Origin: Leifsonia xyli
GTDB taxonomy: Bacteria; Actinomycetota; Actinomycetes; Actinomycetales; Microbacteriaceae
Length of the DNA: 64,000 bases
Assembly (NCBI GenBank): GCA_001647635.1
Contig: CP014761.1
Coordinates: forward strand, 3,532,762-3,596,761
Direction: 5' to 3'
A model generated the notes under the pieces. That model was given only the letters and a program-made list of their open reading frames with translations. It was not told the DNA's origin and searched no databases. This document shows positions 1-8,685 of the stretch, one piece after another. How positions within the stretch are numbered: the first letter of the stretch is position 1; each line of letters begins with the position of its first letter. The position numbers were made by a program, and so were the translations under genes.

Positions 1-1154
1 CGCGTGAAGGAGGCGTGACCGCCGGGCGCGGCGAGGTCGATGGGCTCTCCGAGCGCGTCCGTCAGCCGAGTCAGCGACGTGCGCGCCGCCGCGACCGACA
101 CCTGCTGCCCGATCAGAGCGCGGAAGACGATCTCCTCCGGATCCACCGCACCGGGCAGCCGGAGGCCCGGAGTCGCGGCCACGCTCGGCGCGAGCGCCGG
201 GTCGGCGGCGAGGACGGCGTCGATCGCCTCGGCGTCGGCGTCCAGGTCGAGCAGCCGGCGCACGCGGGCGACGAGCGGGGCGAGGTCGGCGACGTCCGCG
301 AGCGCGGCGTCGCACTGGACGGCCGGCGCGTCGGGTGTCCCGGTCGGGATGAGGCGGACGGCGGCGGGGCCGTGCGGGAGGCGCAGCGCGCGGGCGTAGC
401 CGGGTCCGGTCGTGGCCTCCACCCCCGCGATCGCGCGGGCGCCCAGGAACCCGAGCACTGAGTCCGCGTCGAAGGGCGCCCGGGCGGGCAGCCGCAGGCT
501 CAGTGTCACGGCGCCCTCGGCCCGGTGGGCACCGGCGGCGGGGGAGCGGCGGGCGGATGCGCGGAGCGCTCCGGGCGTGAGCCGGTAGACCTCGGCGATC
601 GTCTCGTTGAACTGGCGGACGCTGTTGAACCCGGCGGCGAACGCGACGTCGGTGATCGGGAGGTCGCTGCCGACGAGGAGCAGCCGTGCGGTCTGTGCCC
701 GGTGGGCGCGGGCGAGGGCGAGCGGGCCGGCGCCCAGCTCCGCGGTCAGCACCCGGCCCAGGTGGCGCGGCGTGTAGCCGAGCCGTCGCGCGAGTCCGGG
801 CACGCCCTCCCGCTCGACCGTGCCGTCGGCGATCAGTCGCATGGCGCGGGCCGCGAGGTCGTCTCGCGCGTTCCACTCGGGCGACCCGGGGACGGCGTCC
901 GGCAGGCAGCGCTTGCAGGCCCGCAGCCCGGCCTCGTGGGCGGCGGCGGCGGTCAGGTAGAAGGTGACGTTGCCCGGCTTCGGCGTGACCGCGGGGCAGC
1001 TCGGGCGGCAGTAGATGCCGGTGGTGTGGACGCCGGTGATGAACTGGCCGTCGAACCGCGCGTCGCGGGCGCTCATCGCGCGGTAGCGCTCGGCGAAAAC
1101 CGGGTCGGCGAGCTTCGCGTCGCCTGCGGATGCCGTGCGCTCGATCGTGCTCAT
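1..1154 (-). CDS. Ada N-terminal / AraC HTH / AlkA DNA-3-methyladenine glycosylase fusion (partial)
   Basis: Reverse-strand gene opening with ATG at 1154 and running off the left edge, so only about 384 N-terminal residues are visible. Residues about 34-85 form an Ada-type zinc/methyl-acceptor domain with four cysteines (C49, C53, C80, C83; motifs YCRPSC and CKRC). An AraC-type helix-turn-helix follows (about 95-195, with [18 protein letters not shown]), then an AlkA N-terminal domain (about 200-315) and the beginning of the HhH-GPD glycosylase fold ([17 protein letters not shown]). By family knowledge, this architecture senses methylphosphotriesters in DNA, activates the alkylation response and excises 3-methyladenine. 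An AGGATGG ribosome-binding site lies just upstream of the start. The catalytic Asp of the glycosylase lies beyond the window, so activity cannot be judged. Confidence 0.9.
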   Translation of the reverse strand, partial: MSTIERTASAGDAKLADPVFAERYRAMSARDARFDGQFITGVHTTGIYCRPSCPAVTPKPGNVTFYLTAAAAHEAGLRACKRCLPDAVPGSPEWNARDDLAARAMRLIADGTVEREGVPGLARRLGYTPRHLGRVLTAELGAGPLALARAHRAQTARLLLVGSDLPITDVAFAAGFNSVRQFNETIAEVYRLTPGALRASARRSPAAGAHRAEGAVTLSLRLPARAPFDADSVLGFLGARAIAGVEATTGPGYARALRLPHGPAAVRLIPTGTPDAPAVQCDAALADVADLAPLVARVRRLLDLDADAEAIDAVLAADPALAPSVAATPGLRLPGAVDPEEIVFRALIGQQVSVAAARTSLTRLTDALGEPIDLAAPGGHASFT

Positions 1155-1218
1155 ACGTCCATCCTGACGCCCGCCGCCGACATCCGATAGCGGAAATCGG
1201 ACATGAGCGCAGGACGGC

Positions 1219-1224
1219 TAGCCT
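1219..1224 (+). promoter_or_regulatory. Leaderless -10 box of the GlcD-like gene
   Basis: TAGCCT ends six bases before the ATG at 1231, and no usable Shine-Dalgarno sequence fits between them. This is the arrangement expected of a leaderless actinobacterial transcript. No clear -35 is seen. Confidence 0.5.
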
Positions 1225-1230
1225 GAGGAC

Positions 1231-2625
1231 ATGGACGTTCTGGACTGGCTCTCGGCGGCGCTCGGCGAGGAGGCCCTCGCCGCCGGCGTGCTCACGACCG
1301 ACCCGGCGCTTCTCGACGCCGCCCGCACCGATCGCTCCGGGTGGGTCGCGCCGGGGGCGCCGCGGGCCATCGTGACCGCGCGCTCCGTCGAGCACGTGCA
1401 GGCCACGCTGCGGGCGGCGAGCGAGTTCCGCGTCCCCGTCGTCCCCCGTGGCGCCGGCACCGGGCTCGCCGGCGGCGCCAACGGCACCGAGGGGTCGCTG
1501 GTGCTCGACGTCTCCGGCATGAACCGCATCCTCGAGATCTCCGCCGAGGATCAGCTCGCGGTGGTGCAGCCGGGCGTCATCAACAGCGACCTCAACGCCG
1601 CGCTGGAGCCGTTCGGGCTGTTCTTCGCGCCCGACCCGGCCAGCAAGGCGATCTCGACCGTCGGTGGCAACATCGCGACCAACGCCGGCGGCCTGCTGTG
1701 CGCCAAGTACGGCGTGACCCGGGAGGCGGTGCTCGGCCTCACCGTGGTGCTCGCCGACGGCCGCGTCGTCCGCACCGGGCACCGCACCGTCAAGGGCGTC
1801 ACCGGCTACGACCTGACCGCCCTCTTCGTCGGCTCGGAGGGCACGCTCGGCGTGATCGTCGAGGCGACGGTGCGCGTGCAGCCGATCCCGCCGGGCGAGC
1901 CGGTGACCCTCGGCGCCCTGTTCCCGGATGTCCGGACGGCCGCGCAGGCGTCCGCGCGGATCACCGCCGCGCAGCTGCGCCCGGCCGTCATGGAGCTGCT
2001 CGACGCCCCGTCGCTGGAGCGCATCGCGGCCTACCTCGGCGAGGAGCGCATCCAGGAGGCGTTCGGCGCGAGCAGCGGGGCCGCCTACCTCATGGTGCAG
2101 TTCGACGGCGCCACCGCGGCGTTGGATGCGACGGCCGCGGGCGAGCTGCTGGCGGAGACCGGCGGGACGGTCCGCGTCGCCGCCGACGCCGAGGAGGGGG
2201 AGCGCCTGCTCGCCCTGCGTCGCGCGTTCCACCCGGCGCTCGCGACGAGCGGCGAGGTCCTGATCGAGGACGTCGCGGTGCCGCGCTCGCGCATGCCCGA
2301 GATGTTCGCGGCGATCGAGCGCATCTCGGAGAAGTACGGCATCCCGATCCCGACCGTCGCGCACGCCGGCGACGGCAACCTCCACCCCAACTTCGTCTAC
2401 AGCGGCGACGAGGTGCCGCCGGCGGTGTGGGATGCGGCGAACGACCTGTTCCGGACCGCGATCGAGCTCGGCGGCACGCTCACCGGCGAGCACGGCGTCG
2501 GCGTGCTGAAGCGCCGCTGGCTGGCGGACGAGGTCGGACCCGACTCGTACGAGCTTCAGGTCAAGCTCAAGTCGGTCTTCGATCCGCTGGGCATCCTCAA
2601 CCCGGGCAAGGTCTTCGGGCACTAG
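1231..2625 (+). CDS. FAD-linked oxidase, GlcD/D-lactate dehydrogenase-like
   Basis: Flavoprotein of 464 residues of the GlcD/LDH-D (VAO/PCMH) family, which oxidises 2-hydroxy acids such as glycolate or D-lactate. The FAD-binding domain has PRGAGTGLAGG at about residues 73-83 and the Gly-rich STVGGNIATNAGG segment. The C-terminal FAD-oxidase domain has GDGNLHPN (about 381) and GEHGVGVLKRRW (about 419), and the protein ends with GILNPGKVF. Length and motif order are normal for the family. It is monocistronic and divergent from the alkylation-repair gene, with a leaderless-type promoter. The substrate cannot be assigned from sequence; no glcE/glcF partners are adjacent. Confidence 0.9.
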   Translation: MDVLDWLSAALGEEALAAGVLTTDPALLDAARTDRSGWVAPGAPRAIVTARSVEHVQATLRAASEFRVPVVPRGAGTGLAGGANGTEGSLVLDVSGMNRILEISAEDQLAVVQPGVINSDLNAALEPFGLFFAPDPASKAISTVGGNIATNAGGLLCAKYGVTREAVLGLTVVLADGRVVRTGHRTVKGVTGYDLTALFVGSEGTLGVIVEATVRVQPIPPGEPVTLGALFPDVRTAAQASARITAAQLRPAVMELLDAPSLERIAAYLGEERIQEAFGASSGAAYLMVQFDGATAALDATAAGELLAETGGTVRVAADAEEGERLLALRRAFHPALATSGEVLIEDVAVPRSRMPEMFAAIERISEKYGIPIPTVAHAGDGNLHPNFVYSGDEVPPAVWDAANDLFRTAIELGGTLTGEHGVGVLKRRWLADEVGPDSYELQVKLKSVFDPLGILNPGKVFGH

Positions 2626-2827
2626 AACCGCGCGGGAGGAGTCCGCTGAACAGTCCCCTTAACGGACTCGACCCCCGGTGGTGCGGCGATGCCTGCAGCT
2701 CTCCCGGGGGAACGAGTTATGGCTTAAAGGATGCCCCCGGCCCGCCACGAGCGCAACCCCGAATCCGCGGTGCGCGGTCAGCGAACGGGGTTTCCCGAAT
2801 CGCCTCGCTCGCGGTTGGATGGTGGAC

Positions 2828-3202
2828 ATGGCAGAGAACACCAACCAGAAGCCCGAGGTCGACGCCCCCGAGGGCCCGGCCCCCGAGACGCTCGAGATCG
2901 TCGACATCGTCGAGGGCACCGGCCCGGAGGCGACCCCCGGCTCCAAGGTCGACGTGCACTACCTCGGCGTCGAGTACGAGACCGGCGAGGAGTTCGACTC
3001 CTCGTGGAGCCGCGGGCAGTCGATCAACTTCCCCCTGAACAACCTCATCAAGGGCTGGCAGGACGGCATCCCGGGCATGAAGGTCGGCGGGCGCCGCAAG
3101 CTCACCGTCCCGCCCGCGCAGGCGTACGGTCCGGCCGGTGGCGGTCACCCGCTGTCGGGCAAGACCCTGATCTTCGTGATCGACCTGCTCGGCGTCAGCT
3201 GA
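2828..3202 (+). CDS. FKBP-type peptidyl-prolyl cis-trans isomerase
   Basis: A small (124-residue) single-domain FKBP that catalyses cis-trans isomerisation of X-Pro bonds. The first 25 or so residues are an acidic, Pro/Glu-rich tail. The FKBP core then follows with VDVHYLGV, FDSSWSRG, LIKGWQDGIPGMKVGGRR and the final FVIDLL strand, containing the usual aromatic active-site positions. There is no signal peptide, so it is probably cytoplasmic. ATG 2828 is preferred; an in-frame ATG at 2819 would add three residues. A long perfect hairpin follows the stop codon. Confidence 0.92.
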   Translation: MAENTNQKPEVDAPEGPAPETLEIVDIVEGTGPEATPGSKVDVHYLGVEYETGEEFDSSWSRGQSINFPLNNLIKGWQDGIPGMKVGGRRKLTVPPAQAYGPAGGGHPLSGKTLIFVIDLLGVS

Positions 3203-3220
3203 GCCGACACCTCGCGAACA

Positions 3221-3256
3221 GAAGCGCTCCCCCGGATTGATCCGGGGGAGCGCTTC
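3221..3256. terminator. Bidirectional intrinsic terminator
   Basis: A perfect 17-bp inverted repeat (3221-3237 and 3240-3256) with a two-base loop lies between the convergent FKBP and AhpD-like genes. There is no long T tract on either side, as is common in high-GC actinobacteria. Confidence 0.8.
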
Positions 3257-3269
3257 GCCGTTCGGCCGG

Positions 3270-3710
3270 TCAGAGCGCCGCCGGCTCCATCCGGGTCGGG
3301 ATGGCGATCCGGTTCCACACGTTGATGGTGGCGATGGCGAGGAGCAGGTTGGCGAGGCCGTCCTCGCCGAACTCGGCCAGCGCACGCGCGTAGAGATCGT
3401 CGGAGACGCCGCCCTCGTGGATCAGCGTGACCGTCTCCGTCAGCTCGAGCGCCACCCGCTCGCGGTCGGTGAACCACGGCGACTCGCGCCACGTCGTCAC
3501 GGCGAACACCTTGCGCAGCGGCACCCCGCGGCCCTGGAGGTCGACCGAGTGCATGTCGACGCAGTAGGTGCAGCCGTTGATCTGGGAGGCGCGGAGCTTG
3601 ATGAGGTCGCCGAGCGGCTCCTCGACGGCGCCGCCGACATAGCCGTCGAGGTTGACGACCTTGCGGTAGCCCTCCGGGGCCAGGGATGAGATCTGGATTC
3701 GTTCTGTCAT
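3270..3710 (-). CDS. AhpD-like carboxymuconolactone decarboxylase family protein
   Basis: A 146-residue alkylhydroperoxidase-like protein. It carries the CxxC redox motif in INGCTYCVDMHS followed by the conserved His, as in AhpD/CMD family members that reduce peroxides using the cysteine pair. Single-domain length is normal. The start MTERIQ at 3710 is chosen because a TAGCGT hexamer sits seven bases upstream (leaderless type). It is divergent from a MocR-type regulator, which may control it; that link is inferred from position only. Confidence 0.88.
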   Translation of the reverse strand: MTERIQISSLAPEGYRKVVNLDGYVGGAVEEPLGDLIKLRASQINGCTYCVDMHSVDLQGRGVPLRKVFAVTTWRESPWFTDRERVALELTETVTLIHEGGVSDDLYARALAEFGEDGLANLLLAIATINVWNRIAIPTRMEPAAL

Positions 3711-5244
3711 GACCTCTACGCTAAGAAGCGGATCGGCTCGGTGTAAGCGCCAATCCGACGTAATCCGATCAGACCATTTCGGGAGCATCCTGGACCTTCA
3801 CGTCGCCATCGGCGGTCGCGGCGACCGCGCCGACCGCATCTACCGGCAGCTGCGGGATGCGGTGCTCGACGGCCGCCTGCGCCGCGGCGAGCGGCTGCCC
3901 GCGACCCGCGAGCTCGCGGAGCGGCTGCAGGTGTCGCGCTCGACGGTCTCGACCGCCTACGAACGGCTCACCGCCGAGGGCTACCTGGAGGGTCGGGTCG
4001 GCGCCGGGACGTTCGTCGCGTACACCGCCGCCCCCGTCGCCGACGGCCGGCCCAAGCGCCGCAGCGCCGCGCGCCCCGCTCCCGGCTGGCGCGACCTCGA
4101 CGATCCGCTCTGGACCGAGCCGCGGCCGATCGCATACGACTTCAGCGTCGGCTCGCCCGATCCCGCCCTCTTCCCGCTCGACACGTGGCGCGGCTACGTA
4201 GCCGCCGAACTGCGCGGCGGCTTCCCGCGCTCGTCGGGGTACGGCGATCCGGCGGGAGTGGAGCGGCTGCGCGCCGGCATCGCGCGTCACCTCGGCGTCG
4301 CGCGGTCGGTGGAGGCCGGCCCCGCGGATGTGGTGGTCACCAGCGGCGCCCAGCAGGCGTTCGACCTCCTCGCCCGCGTGCTGCTGCGCCCGGGCGACGC
4401 CGTCGCGATGGAGGACCCCGGCTACCCGCCGGTCCGCCAGTTGTTCGAATTGGCCGGCGCGCGCGTGGTGCCGGTGCCGGTGGACGAGCACGGCCTCCGC
4501 GTCGACCTGCTGCCGCCCGCGCGGCTCGTGTACGTGACGCCGTCGCACCAGTTCCCGCTCGGCGGTGTGCTGCCCCTGGAGCGCCGGGTGGCGCTGCTGG
4601 ACTGGGCTGCTCGCCACGACGCGGTCGTGGTGGAGGACGACTACGACAGCGAGTTCCGCTTCGGTGCGCGTCCGCTCGACCCGCTCCAGCGGCTGGATGC
4701 GGAGGGCCGCGTCGTCTACGTGGGCACCTTCTCGAAGACCATGGCCCCCGCCCTCCGCCTCGGGTTCGTCGTCGCGCCGCCCGCCCTGCTCGCCGCGATC
4801 CGCCACGCGAAGCGGCTGACGGACTGGCACAACGACACCGTGACGCAGCGGGCGATGGCGCGCCTGCTCGACTCCGGGGGCTTCGCCCGCCACGTGCGCA
4901 CCGCGACCCGCGTCTACGCCGAAAGGCACGCGGTGCTCGAGGAGGCCGTCGGCGCGCTCGCGCCCGACCTGCGGCTGGTCCCGTCGGCGGCCGGGCTGCA
5001 CCTGGCGGTCCTCCAGGCCGAGACGGGTTCGTTCGACGCGCGTCGTGTCGCCGAGCGGGCGGCGGTCGCGGGTGTCGCGGTGCAGCCGGTGTCGCGGTTC
5101 CGCGTCGCGGCGCAGGGCGCCCCGGACGGTCTCCTGCTCGGGTTCGGCGGCATCCCGGCGGCGCAGATCCCGGACGGGCTCCGCATCCTCGTGGAGGCGA
5201 TCGCCCGCGAGCGCGTCGGGCGCGGCGATCATCTCCGGATCTGA
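3709..5244 (+). CDS. MocR/PdxR-type GntR-aminotransferase transcriptional regulator
   Basis: A winged-helix GntR domain (helix-turn-helix around GERLPATRELAERLQVSRST, residues about 61-80) fused to a fold-type-I aminotransferase domain. PLP lysine K343 lies in GTFSKTMAP, and NDT..TQRAMARLL near 370 is also typical. MocR proteins are PLP-sensing transcription factors, with PdxR (vitamin B6) as the best-known case; no pdxST genes are visible here. The start is doubtful. ATG 3709 overlaps the divergent gene and gives 27 non-conserved residues. Conserved sequence (DLHVAIGGRGD) begins at 3793 and is preceded by CTG 3790 with GGGAG four bases upstream, and no ATG or GTG lies between. The outer coordinate is given. 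Confidence 0.85.
   Translation: MTSTLRSGSARCKRQSDVIRSDHFGSILDLHVAIGGRGDRADRIYRQLRDAVLDGRLRRGERLPATRELAERLQVSRSTVSTAYERLTAEGYLEGRVGAGTFVAYTAAPVADGRPKRRSAARPAPGWRDLDDPLWTEPRPIAYDFSVGSPDPALFPLDTWRGYVAAELRGGFPRSSGYGDPAGVERLRAGIARHLGVARSVEAGPADVVVTSGAQQAFDLLARVLLRPGDAVAMEDPGYPPVRQLFELAGARVVPVPVDEHGLRVDLLPPARLVYVTPSHQFPLGGVLPLERRVALLDWAARHDAVVVEDDYDSEFRFGARPLDPLQRLDAEGRVVYVGTFSKTMAPALRLGFVVAPPALLAAIRHAKRLTDWHNDTVTQRAMARLLDSGGFARHVRTATRVYAERHAVLEEAVGALAPDLRLVPSAAGLHLAVLQAETGSFDARRVAERAAVAGVAVQPVSRFRVAAQGAPDGLLLGFGGIPAAQIPDGLRILVEAIARERVGRGDHLRI
3718..3723 (-). promoter_or_regulatory. Leaderless -10 box of the AhpD-like gene
   Basis: On the minus strand TAGCGT ends seven bases before the ATG at 3710. 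An AGAGG lies between them but is too close to the start to be a convincing ribosome-binding site. Confidence 0.45.
3752..3768. promoter_or_regulatory. Candidate MocR operator (direct repeat)
   Basis: Two copies of AATCCGA (3752-3758 and 3762-3768) are spaced exactly 10 bp, one helical turn, between the ahpD-like start and the conserved part of the MocR gene. MocR regulators are known to bind direct repeats, so this is a plausible autoregulatory and divergent operator. The assignment is inference. Confidence 0.4.
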
Positions 5245-5284
5245 CCGCGCCGATCCGAGCCTCGCCGACAACGTGCCCGGCGAG

Positions 5285-5290
5285 TAGCGT
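5285..5290 (+). promoter_or_regulatory. Leaderless -10 box of the VOC gene
   Basis: TAGCGT ends six bases before ATG 5297 with no Shine-Dalgarno sequence between. Confidence 0.45.
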
Positions 5291-5296
5291 GGGCCC

Positions 5297-6064
5297 ATGC
5301 CGATCGAAGACGTGTTCCTGCACGGCACTCCCATCTGGGTGGACCTGCAGAGCCCCGACCAGCCCGCCGCCGCCACCTACTACCGCGAGCTGTTCGGCTG
5401 GGACGTCGGGCCTGCGCTCGCCGAGACCGGCCACTTCTCGCTGGCCCGCGCGCGTGGCGTCGCTGTCGCCGCGCTCGGGCCGCTCCCGTCGGAGGACGTG
5501 CCCACCATGTGGACCGTGTACTTCGCCGTCGACGACCTGCCGGCGGCCGCGAGCGCTGCGGTCGACGCCGGCGGGACCGTGCTGCTGGAGCCGTCGGAGA
5601 CGGTCCCGGGCATCCACCTGTCGATCGTCCAGGATCCGGCCGGTGCGGTGTTCGGCCTGTGGCAGCTGAAGGAGTCGAACGAGCCGTGGCTGCGCGACGA
5701 GCCGGGCGCCGTCGACTGGCTGGAGCTGGTCGCACCCGATCCCGCGTCGACGTTCGCGTTCTATGAGAGCGTGCTGGGCGTCGGAGTGAGCGAGATGCGC
5801 GTGGGGGAGGAGCCGTACGGGCTGTTCGACGTCGGGGACACCAGCGTCGCGGGCGCCTACCGGTCCGATGGCGCCGACGCCGCCGCCTGGCTGGTGTACT
5901 TCAACGTCGCCGACCTCGACGCGGCCGTGGTGCGCGCGACCGAGCTCGGCGGCACCCTGCGCACCGAGCCGAATGCGGCGCCGGGCGTCGGCCGCTGGGC
6001 CGAGGTCGTCGACCCGCAGGGCGCCGTCTTCTCCCTTCTGGAGCCGGAGCCCGAGCCCGTCTGA
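5297..6064 (+). CDS. Two-domain VOC (glyoxalase/bleomycin-resistance fold) protein
   Basis: A 255-residue protein made of two tandem VOC modules (about 8-120 and 130-250). Each begins with a FGW/FY-type segment (PAAATYYRELFGWDVG; DPASTFAFYESVLGVG) and ends with a DPQGAVFSLL or DPAGAVFGLW strand. Family members bind a metal and act as dioxygenases, lyases or binding proteins, so the substrate is unknown. Similar two-domain proteins are often annotated as 27 kDa antigen CFP30B-like hydroxylases; I cannot go further. Confidence 0.85.
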   Translation: MPIEDVFLHGTPIWVDLQSPDQPAAATYYRELFGWDVGPALAETGHFSLARARGVAVAALGPLPSEDVPTMWTVYFAVDDLPAAASAAVDAGGTVLLEPSETVPGIHLSIVQDPAGAVFGLWQLKESNEPWLRDEPGAVDWLELVAPDPASTFAFYESVLGVGVSEMRVGEEPYGLFDVGDTSVAGAYRSDGADAAAWLVYFNVADLDAAVVRATELGGTLRTEPNAAPGVGRWAEVVDPQGAVFSLLEPEPEPV

Positions 6065-6091
6065 ACGCCCTCCGGCACCCGACGGCTCTGG

Positions 6092-6097
6092 TAGACT
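6092..6097 (+). promoter_or_regulatory. Extended -10 promoter of rpsO
   Basis: TAGACT preceded by TGG forms an extended -10, about 90 bases upstream of the rpsO start. It leaves a leader that could carry S15 autoregulation, as known in other bacteria. The -35 is weak. Confidence 0.5.
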
Positions 6098-6186
6098 CTT
6101 CCAGTTGCCGTCGAACGGCCGCGGATCAAGAGAGCCCAGGCATACGGCCCCGGGCACCGCGCAACGAGTAGGAAGGGGATCCCTCT

Positions 6187-6456
6187 ATGGCACTGGATGC
6201 AGACGTCAAGAAGGCGATCATCGAAGAGTACGCTACCCACCCCGGTGACACCGGATCCCCCGAGGTCCAGGTCGCGATCCTGACCAAGCGGATCAAGGAT
6301 CTCACCGAGCACCTCAAGGAGCACAAGCACGACCACCACTCGCGTCGTGGCCTGCTTCTGCTGGTCGGTCAGCGTCGCCGTCTGCTGGGTTACCTGGCGG
6401 ACATCGACATCAGCCGTTACCGCTCGCTCATCGAGCGTCTCGGACTGCGTCGATAA
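6187..6456 (+). CDS. rpsO: 30S ribosomal protein S15
   Basis: An 89-residue S15, full length for the family, which binds the central domain of 16S rRNA. The signature [17 protein letters not shown] and the Lxx[13 protein letters not shown] helix-loop are intact, followed by RRLLGYL. A strong ribosome-binding site (AGGAAGGGG) precedes ATG 6187. It is transcribed from its own extended -10 promoter and followed by an intrinsic terminator. In many actinobacteria rpsO and pnp are neighbours; here they are separated by about 5 kb of accessory genes. Confidence 0.97.
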   Translation: MALDADVKKAIIEEYATHPGDTGSPEVQVAILTKRIKDLTEHLKEHKHDHHSRRGLLLLVGQRRRLLGYLADIDISRYRSLIERLGLRR

Positions 6457-6478
6457 TTCGACCGCGAACTTCTTCACG

Positions 6479-6516
6479 ACGGGCCGTCACCTCCGGGTGG
6501 CGGCCCGTTCTGTTTG
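6479..6516 (+). terminator. Intrinsic terminator after rpsO
   Basis: A 13-bp stem (6479-6491 with 6496-6508, one G-U pair) and a TCCG tetraloop, followed by a short T-rich tract TCTGTTTG. Confidence 0.85.
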
Positions 6517-6539
6517 CGCGCACTCGTTCGCGCGGACTC

Positions 6540-6568
6540 TTGGCAGCGGCTTTACAGCGCTGTATGGT
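6540..6568 (+). promoter_or_regulatory. Sigma-A-type promoter of the GH43 gene
   Basis: TTGGCA (6540-6545) and TATGGT (6563-6568) are separated by 17 bp, about 36 bases before the start codon. This is the clearest consensus-like promoter in the window. Confidence 0.7.
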
Positions 6569-6604
6569 GTGACGCACGCCACGACTCGAAGGGGAGTTCT
6601 CGTC

Positions 6605-8467
6605 ATGCGTCATACGTCACGACCGATCCTCGCCGCGCTTACAGCGCTGGCGCTGGCTGTCGGCATCCCAGCGCTCGCGGCGCCGGCCTCGGCCGCACCA
6701 GCGGCTGCCCGGCCCGCACCTGCCGCCAGCGCGACCTACAGCAACCCACTCGACCTCGAACTCGGGAACGGCAAGCGTGCCGAGCAGTGCGCCGACCCCG
6801 ACGTGATCCGGTCGCAGAGCCCGACGGATCCGGCCTGGTACCTCTACTGCACCCGCGACGTCATCGACTCGTCGCTGCGCAACCCGGACGGCTCCCTCGT
6901 CTTCTCGAGCATCCCGACCTACCGTTCCACCGACCTGGTGCACTGGACCTTCGTGCGGGAGGCGCTGCCCACCCGTCCCGCGTGGATCGGGAACGGCGAC
7001 ATGTGGGCGCCGGACGTCGCGTACGTGGGCGGCCGCTACCTGCTGTACTACACGGCGACCAACACGGTGACGCCGGGCGGCGGCTCCGCGATCGGCGTCG
7101 CGACGAGCGACAGCCCCGCGGGACCGTGGACGGACTCCGGCGGCCCGGTCGTCGAGCCGATGCCGTCCCCGGGCAACACCGACCCGAACGACCGCCGCTG
7201 GGTCTACGACCCTGAGTTCCTCTCCGTCGGCGGCACCAACTACCTGTACTTCGGCAGCTACTACGGCGGCCTCTCGGTACGCACGGTGAGCGCCGACGGC
7301 CTGCACTCCGACCCGGCCAGCCAGGTGCAGGTCGCCATCCCGAACCGATACGAGGGGACGCATGTCGTCCAGCACGGCGGCTACTTCTACCTGCTCGGCT
7401 CGGCGACGAACTGCTGCAACGGCCCGCTGACCGGCTACGGCGTCTTCGCCGGCCGTTCGACGTCGCCGACCGGACCCTTCGTCGACCGCACGGGGGCGTC
7501 CTTCCTCGACTCGCGCGTCGGGGGTACGCCCGTCCTGCACCAGAACGGCAACCGCTGGGTCGGGCCGGGTCACGTGACCAGCACCGTCGACGCCGCCGGC
7601 CAGGAGTGGATGCTCTACCACGCGGTCGATCGCACCGACCCGTACGTCGCGGGCGGCGGCACCTACACCAAGCGTCCGGTGCTCATGGATCCGCTCGACT
7701 GGAAGGACGGCTGGCCCGTCGTCCGTGGGGGAGCGGGGCCGTCCGACAGCCCGCAGCCCGCGCCGGTCGTCACCGCCGGGCAGCCGGCCGCCTACCATCC
7801 TGCGTTCGTCGGTCCGCCCGCGCGCGGGCCGAAGCTCCCCGCCTTCTCCGACGAGTTCGGCGGCCACGCGATGGATCCGGCCTGGACCTGGATCCGCGAC
7901 CCCGGCCCGGCGACCCGATCCGTCTCGGGCGGCGTGCTGAACTGGCAGATGCAGGCGGCCGACCTCGGTCCCGATGCGGGCGCCGCCGGTCTGCCGGTGC
8001 GCGCCCTCCCGGCCGGCGACTACACCGTCGAGACCCGCGTGAAGACGACGGTCCCACGCGACGGCTGCTGCCAGAACTACGCGCAGGGCGGCCTCGTGAT
8101 CTACCAGGACGACGCGAACTTCGTGAAGCTCGCCGTCACCTCCATCTGGGAGACCCGGCAGACCGAGTTCGGCAAGCGCGAGACGCCCGAGGGCCCCGGT
8201 TACCCGGGCTACGGCAACTCGGTCGGGGGACCCGTCGGCGAGTGGACAACGCTGCGGCTCACCCGCACGCACACGGCCACCGAGAACGTCTACACCGCGA
8301 CCACGAGCAGGGACGACGGAGCGACCTGGGACACCGCCGGCACCTGGACGACGCCGCTGGCCGCGACCCCGCCGCGGCTCGGACTCGTGTCGATGGCGGC
8401 CGCCGGCTTCACGACGACGTTCGACTACGTCCGCGTCTACGGGGCGCCGCGCGGCCACGGCGGCTAG
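6605..8467 (+). CDS. Secreted glycoside hydrolase family 43 protein with C-terminal jelly-roll domain
   Basis: A 620-residue exported protein. The Sec signal peptide (MRHTSRP, hydrophobic core, Ala-rich end near residue 35-40) is followed by a GH43 five-bladed propeller to about residue 370. The propeller shows CADPDVIRS (catalytic base Asp), APDVAYVGGRYLLYYTA, a second Asp in VYDPEFL, NRYEGTHV (probable general-acid Glu) and a blade with GHVTSTVD. The C-terminal 200 residues (SDEFGGHAMDPAWTWIRDPG onward) resemble a DUF1349/concanavalin-like carbohydrate-binding module. The likely role is extracellular cleavage of arabinan or xylan side chains; linkage specificity is not readable. A GAAGGGGAG ribosome-binding site precedes ATG 6605. 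Confidence 0.88.
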   Translation: MRHTSRPILAALTALALAVGIPALAAPASAAPAAARPAPAASATYSNPLDLELGNGKRAEQCADPDVIRSQSPTDPAWYLYCTRDVIDSSLRNPDGSLVFSSIPTYRSTDLVHWTFVREALPTRPAWIGNGDMWAPDVAYVGGRYLLYYTATNTVTPGGGSAIGVATSDSPAGPWTDSGGPVVEPMPSPGNTDPNDRRWVYDPEFLSVGGTNYLYFGSYYGGLSVRTVSADGLHSDPASQVQVAIPNRYEGTHVVQHGGYFYLLGSATNCCNGPLTGYGVFAGRSTSPTGPFVDRTGASFLDSRVGGTPVLHQNGNRWVGPGHVTSTVDAAGQEWMLYHAVDRTDPYVAGGGTYTKRPVLMDPLDWKDGWPVVRGGAGPSDSPQPAPVVTAGQPAAYHPAFVGPPARGPKLPAFSDEFGGHAMDPAWTWIRDPGPATRSVSGGVLNWQMQAADLGPDAGAAGLPVRALPAGDYTVETRVKTTVPRDGCCQNYAQGGLVIYQDDANFVKLAVTSIWETRQTEFGKRETPEGPGYPGYGNSVGGPVGEWTTLRLTRTHTATENVYTATTSRDDGATWDTAGTWTTPLAATPPRLGLVSMAAAGFTTTFDYVRVYGAPRGHGG

Positions 8468-8479
8468 CGCGAGGTGCCG

Positions 8480-8524
8480 GTGCGCCCGGGCTCAGCGGTC
8501 CTTCGGATCGGAGCCCGGGCGCAC
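8480..8524. terminator. Inverted repeat, probable terminator after GH43
   Basis: Perfect 14-bp arms (8480-8493, 8511-8524) with a 17-base loop directly follow the GH43 stop codon. The right arm falls inside the 3' end of a small reverse ORF. Confidence 0.65.
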
Positions 8525-8659
8525 CGTCGCGTCGTCCCGGATGTCGATGCGGCGGCGGCCGTCCTCGCCCTCGGACACGTCGATCCGGGGGTCGGCATCG
8601 CTCTCGTCGGCGGCAGGCGCGGTGGTCAGCTGATCGGCGCGGTCGTCACGTTCGGTCAT
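8492..8659 (-). CDS. Hypothetical small acidic protein (55 aa)
   Basis: A 55-residue reverse ORF from ATG 8659, downstream of the LtrA-like gene and on the same strand, 26 bases after its stop. It is strongly charged (rich in Asp, Arg and Glu) with no membrane segment or recognisable domain. Codons end mostly in G/C as expected, but the ribosome-binding site is weak, and the last residues are encoded in the arm of an inverted repeat. It may be a real small protein co-transcribed with the membrane gene, or a chance ORF. No function is proposed. Confidence 0.4.
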   Translation of the reverse strand: MTERDDRADQLTTAPAADESDADPRIDVSEGEDGRRRIDIRDDATVRPGSDPKDR

Positions 8660-8685
8660 GCCCCGAGCCAACCGCGCCGCGTTCG

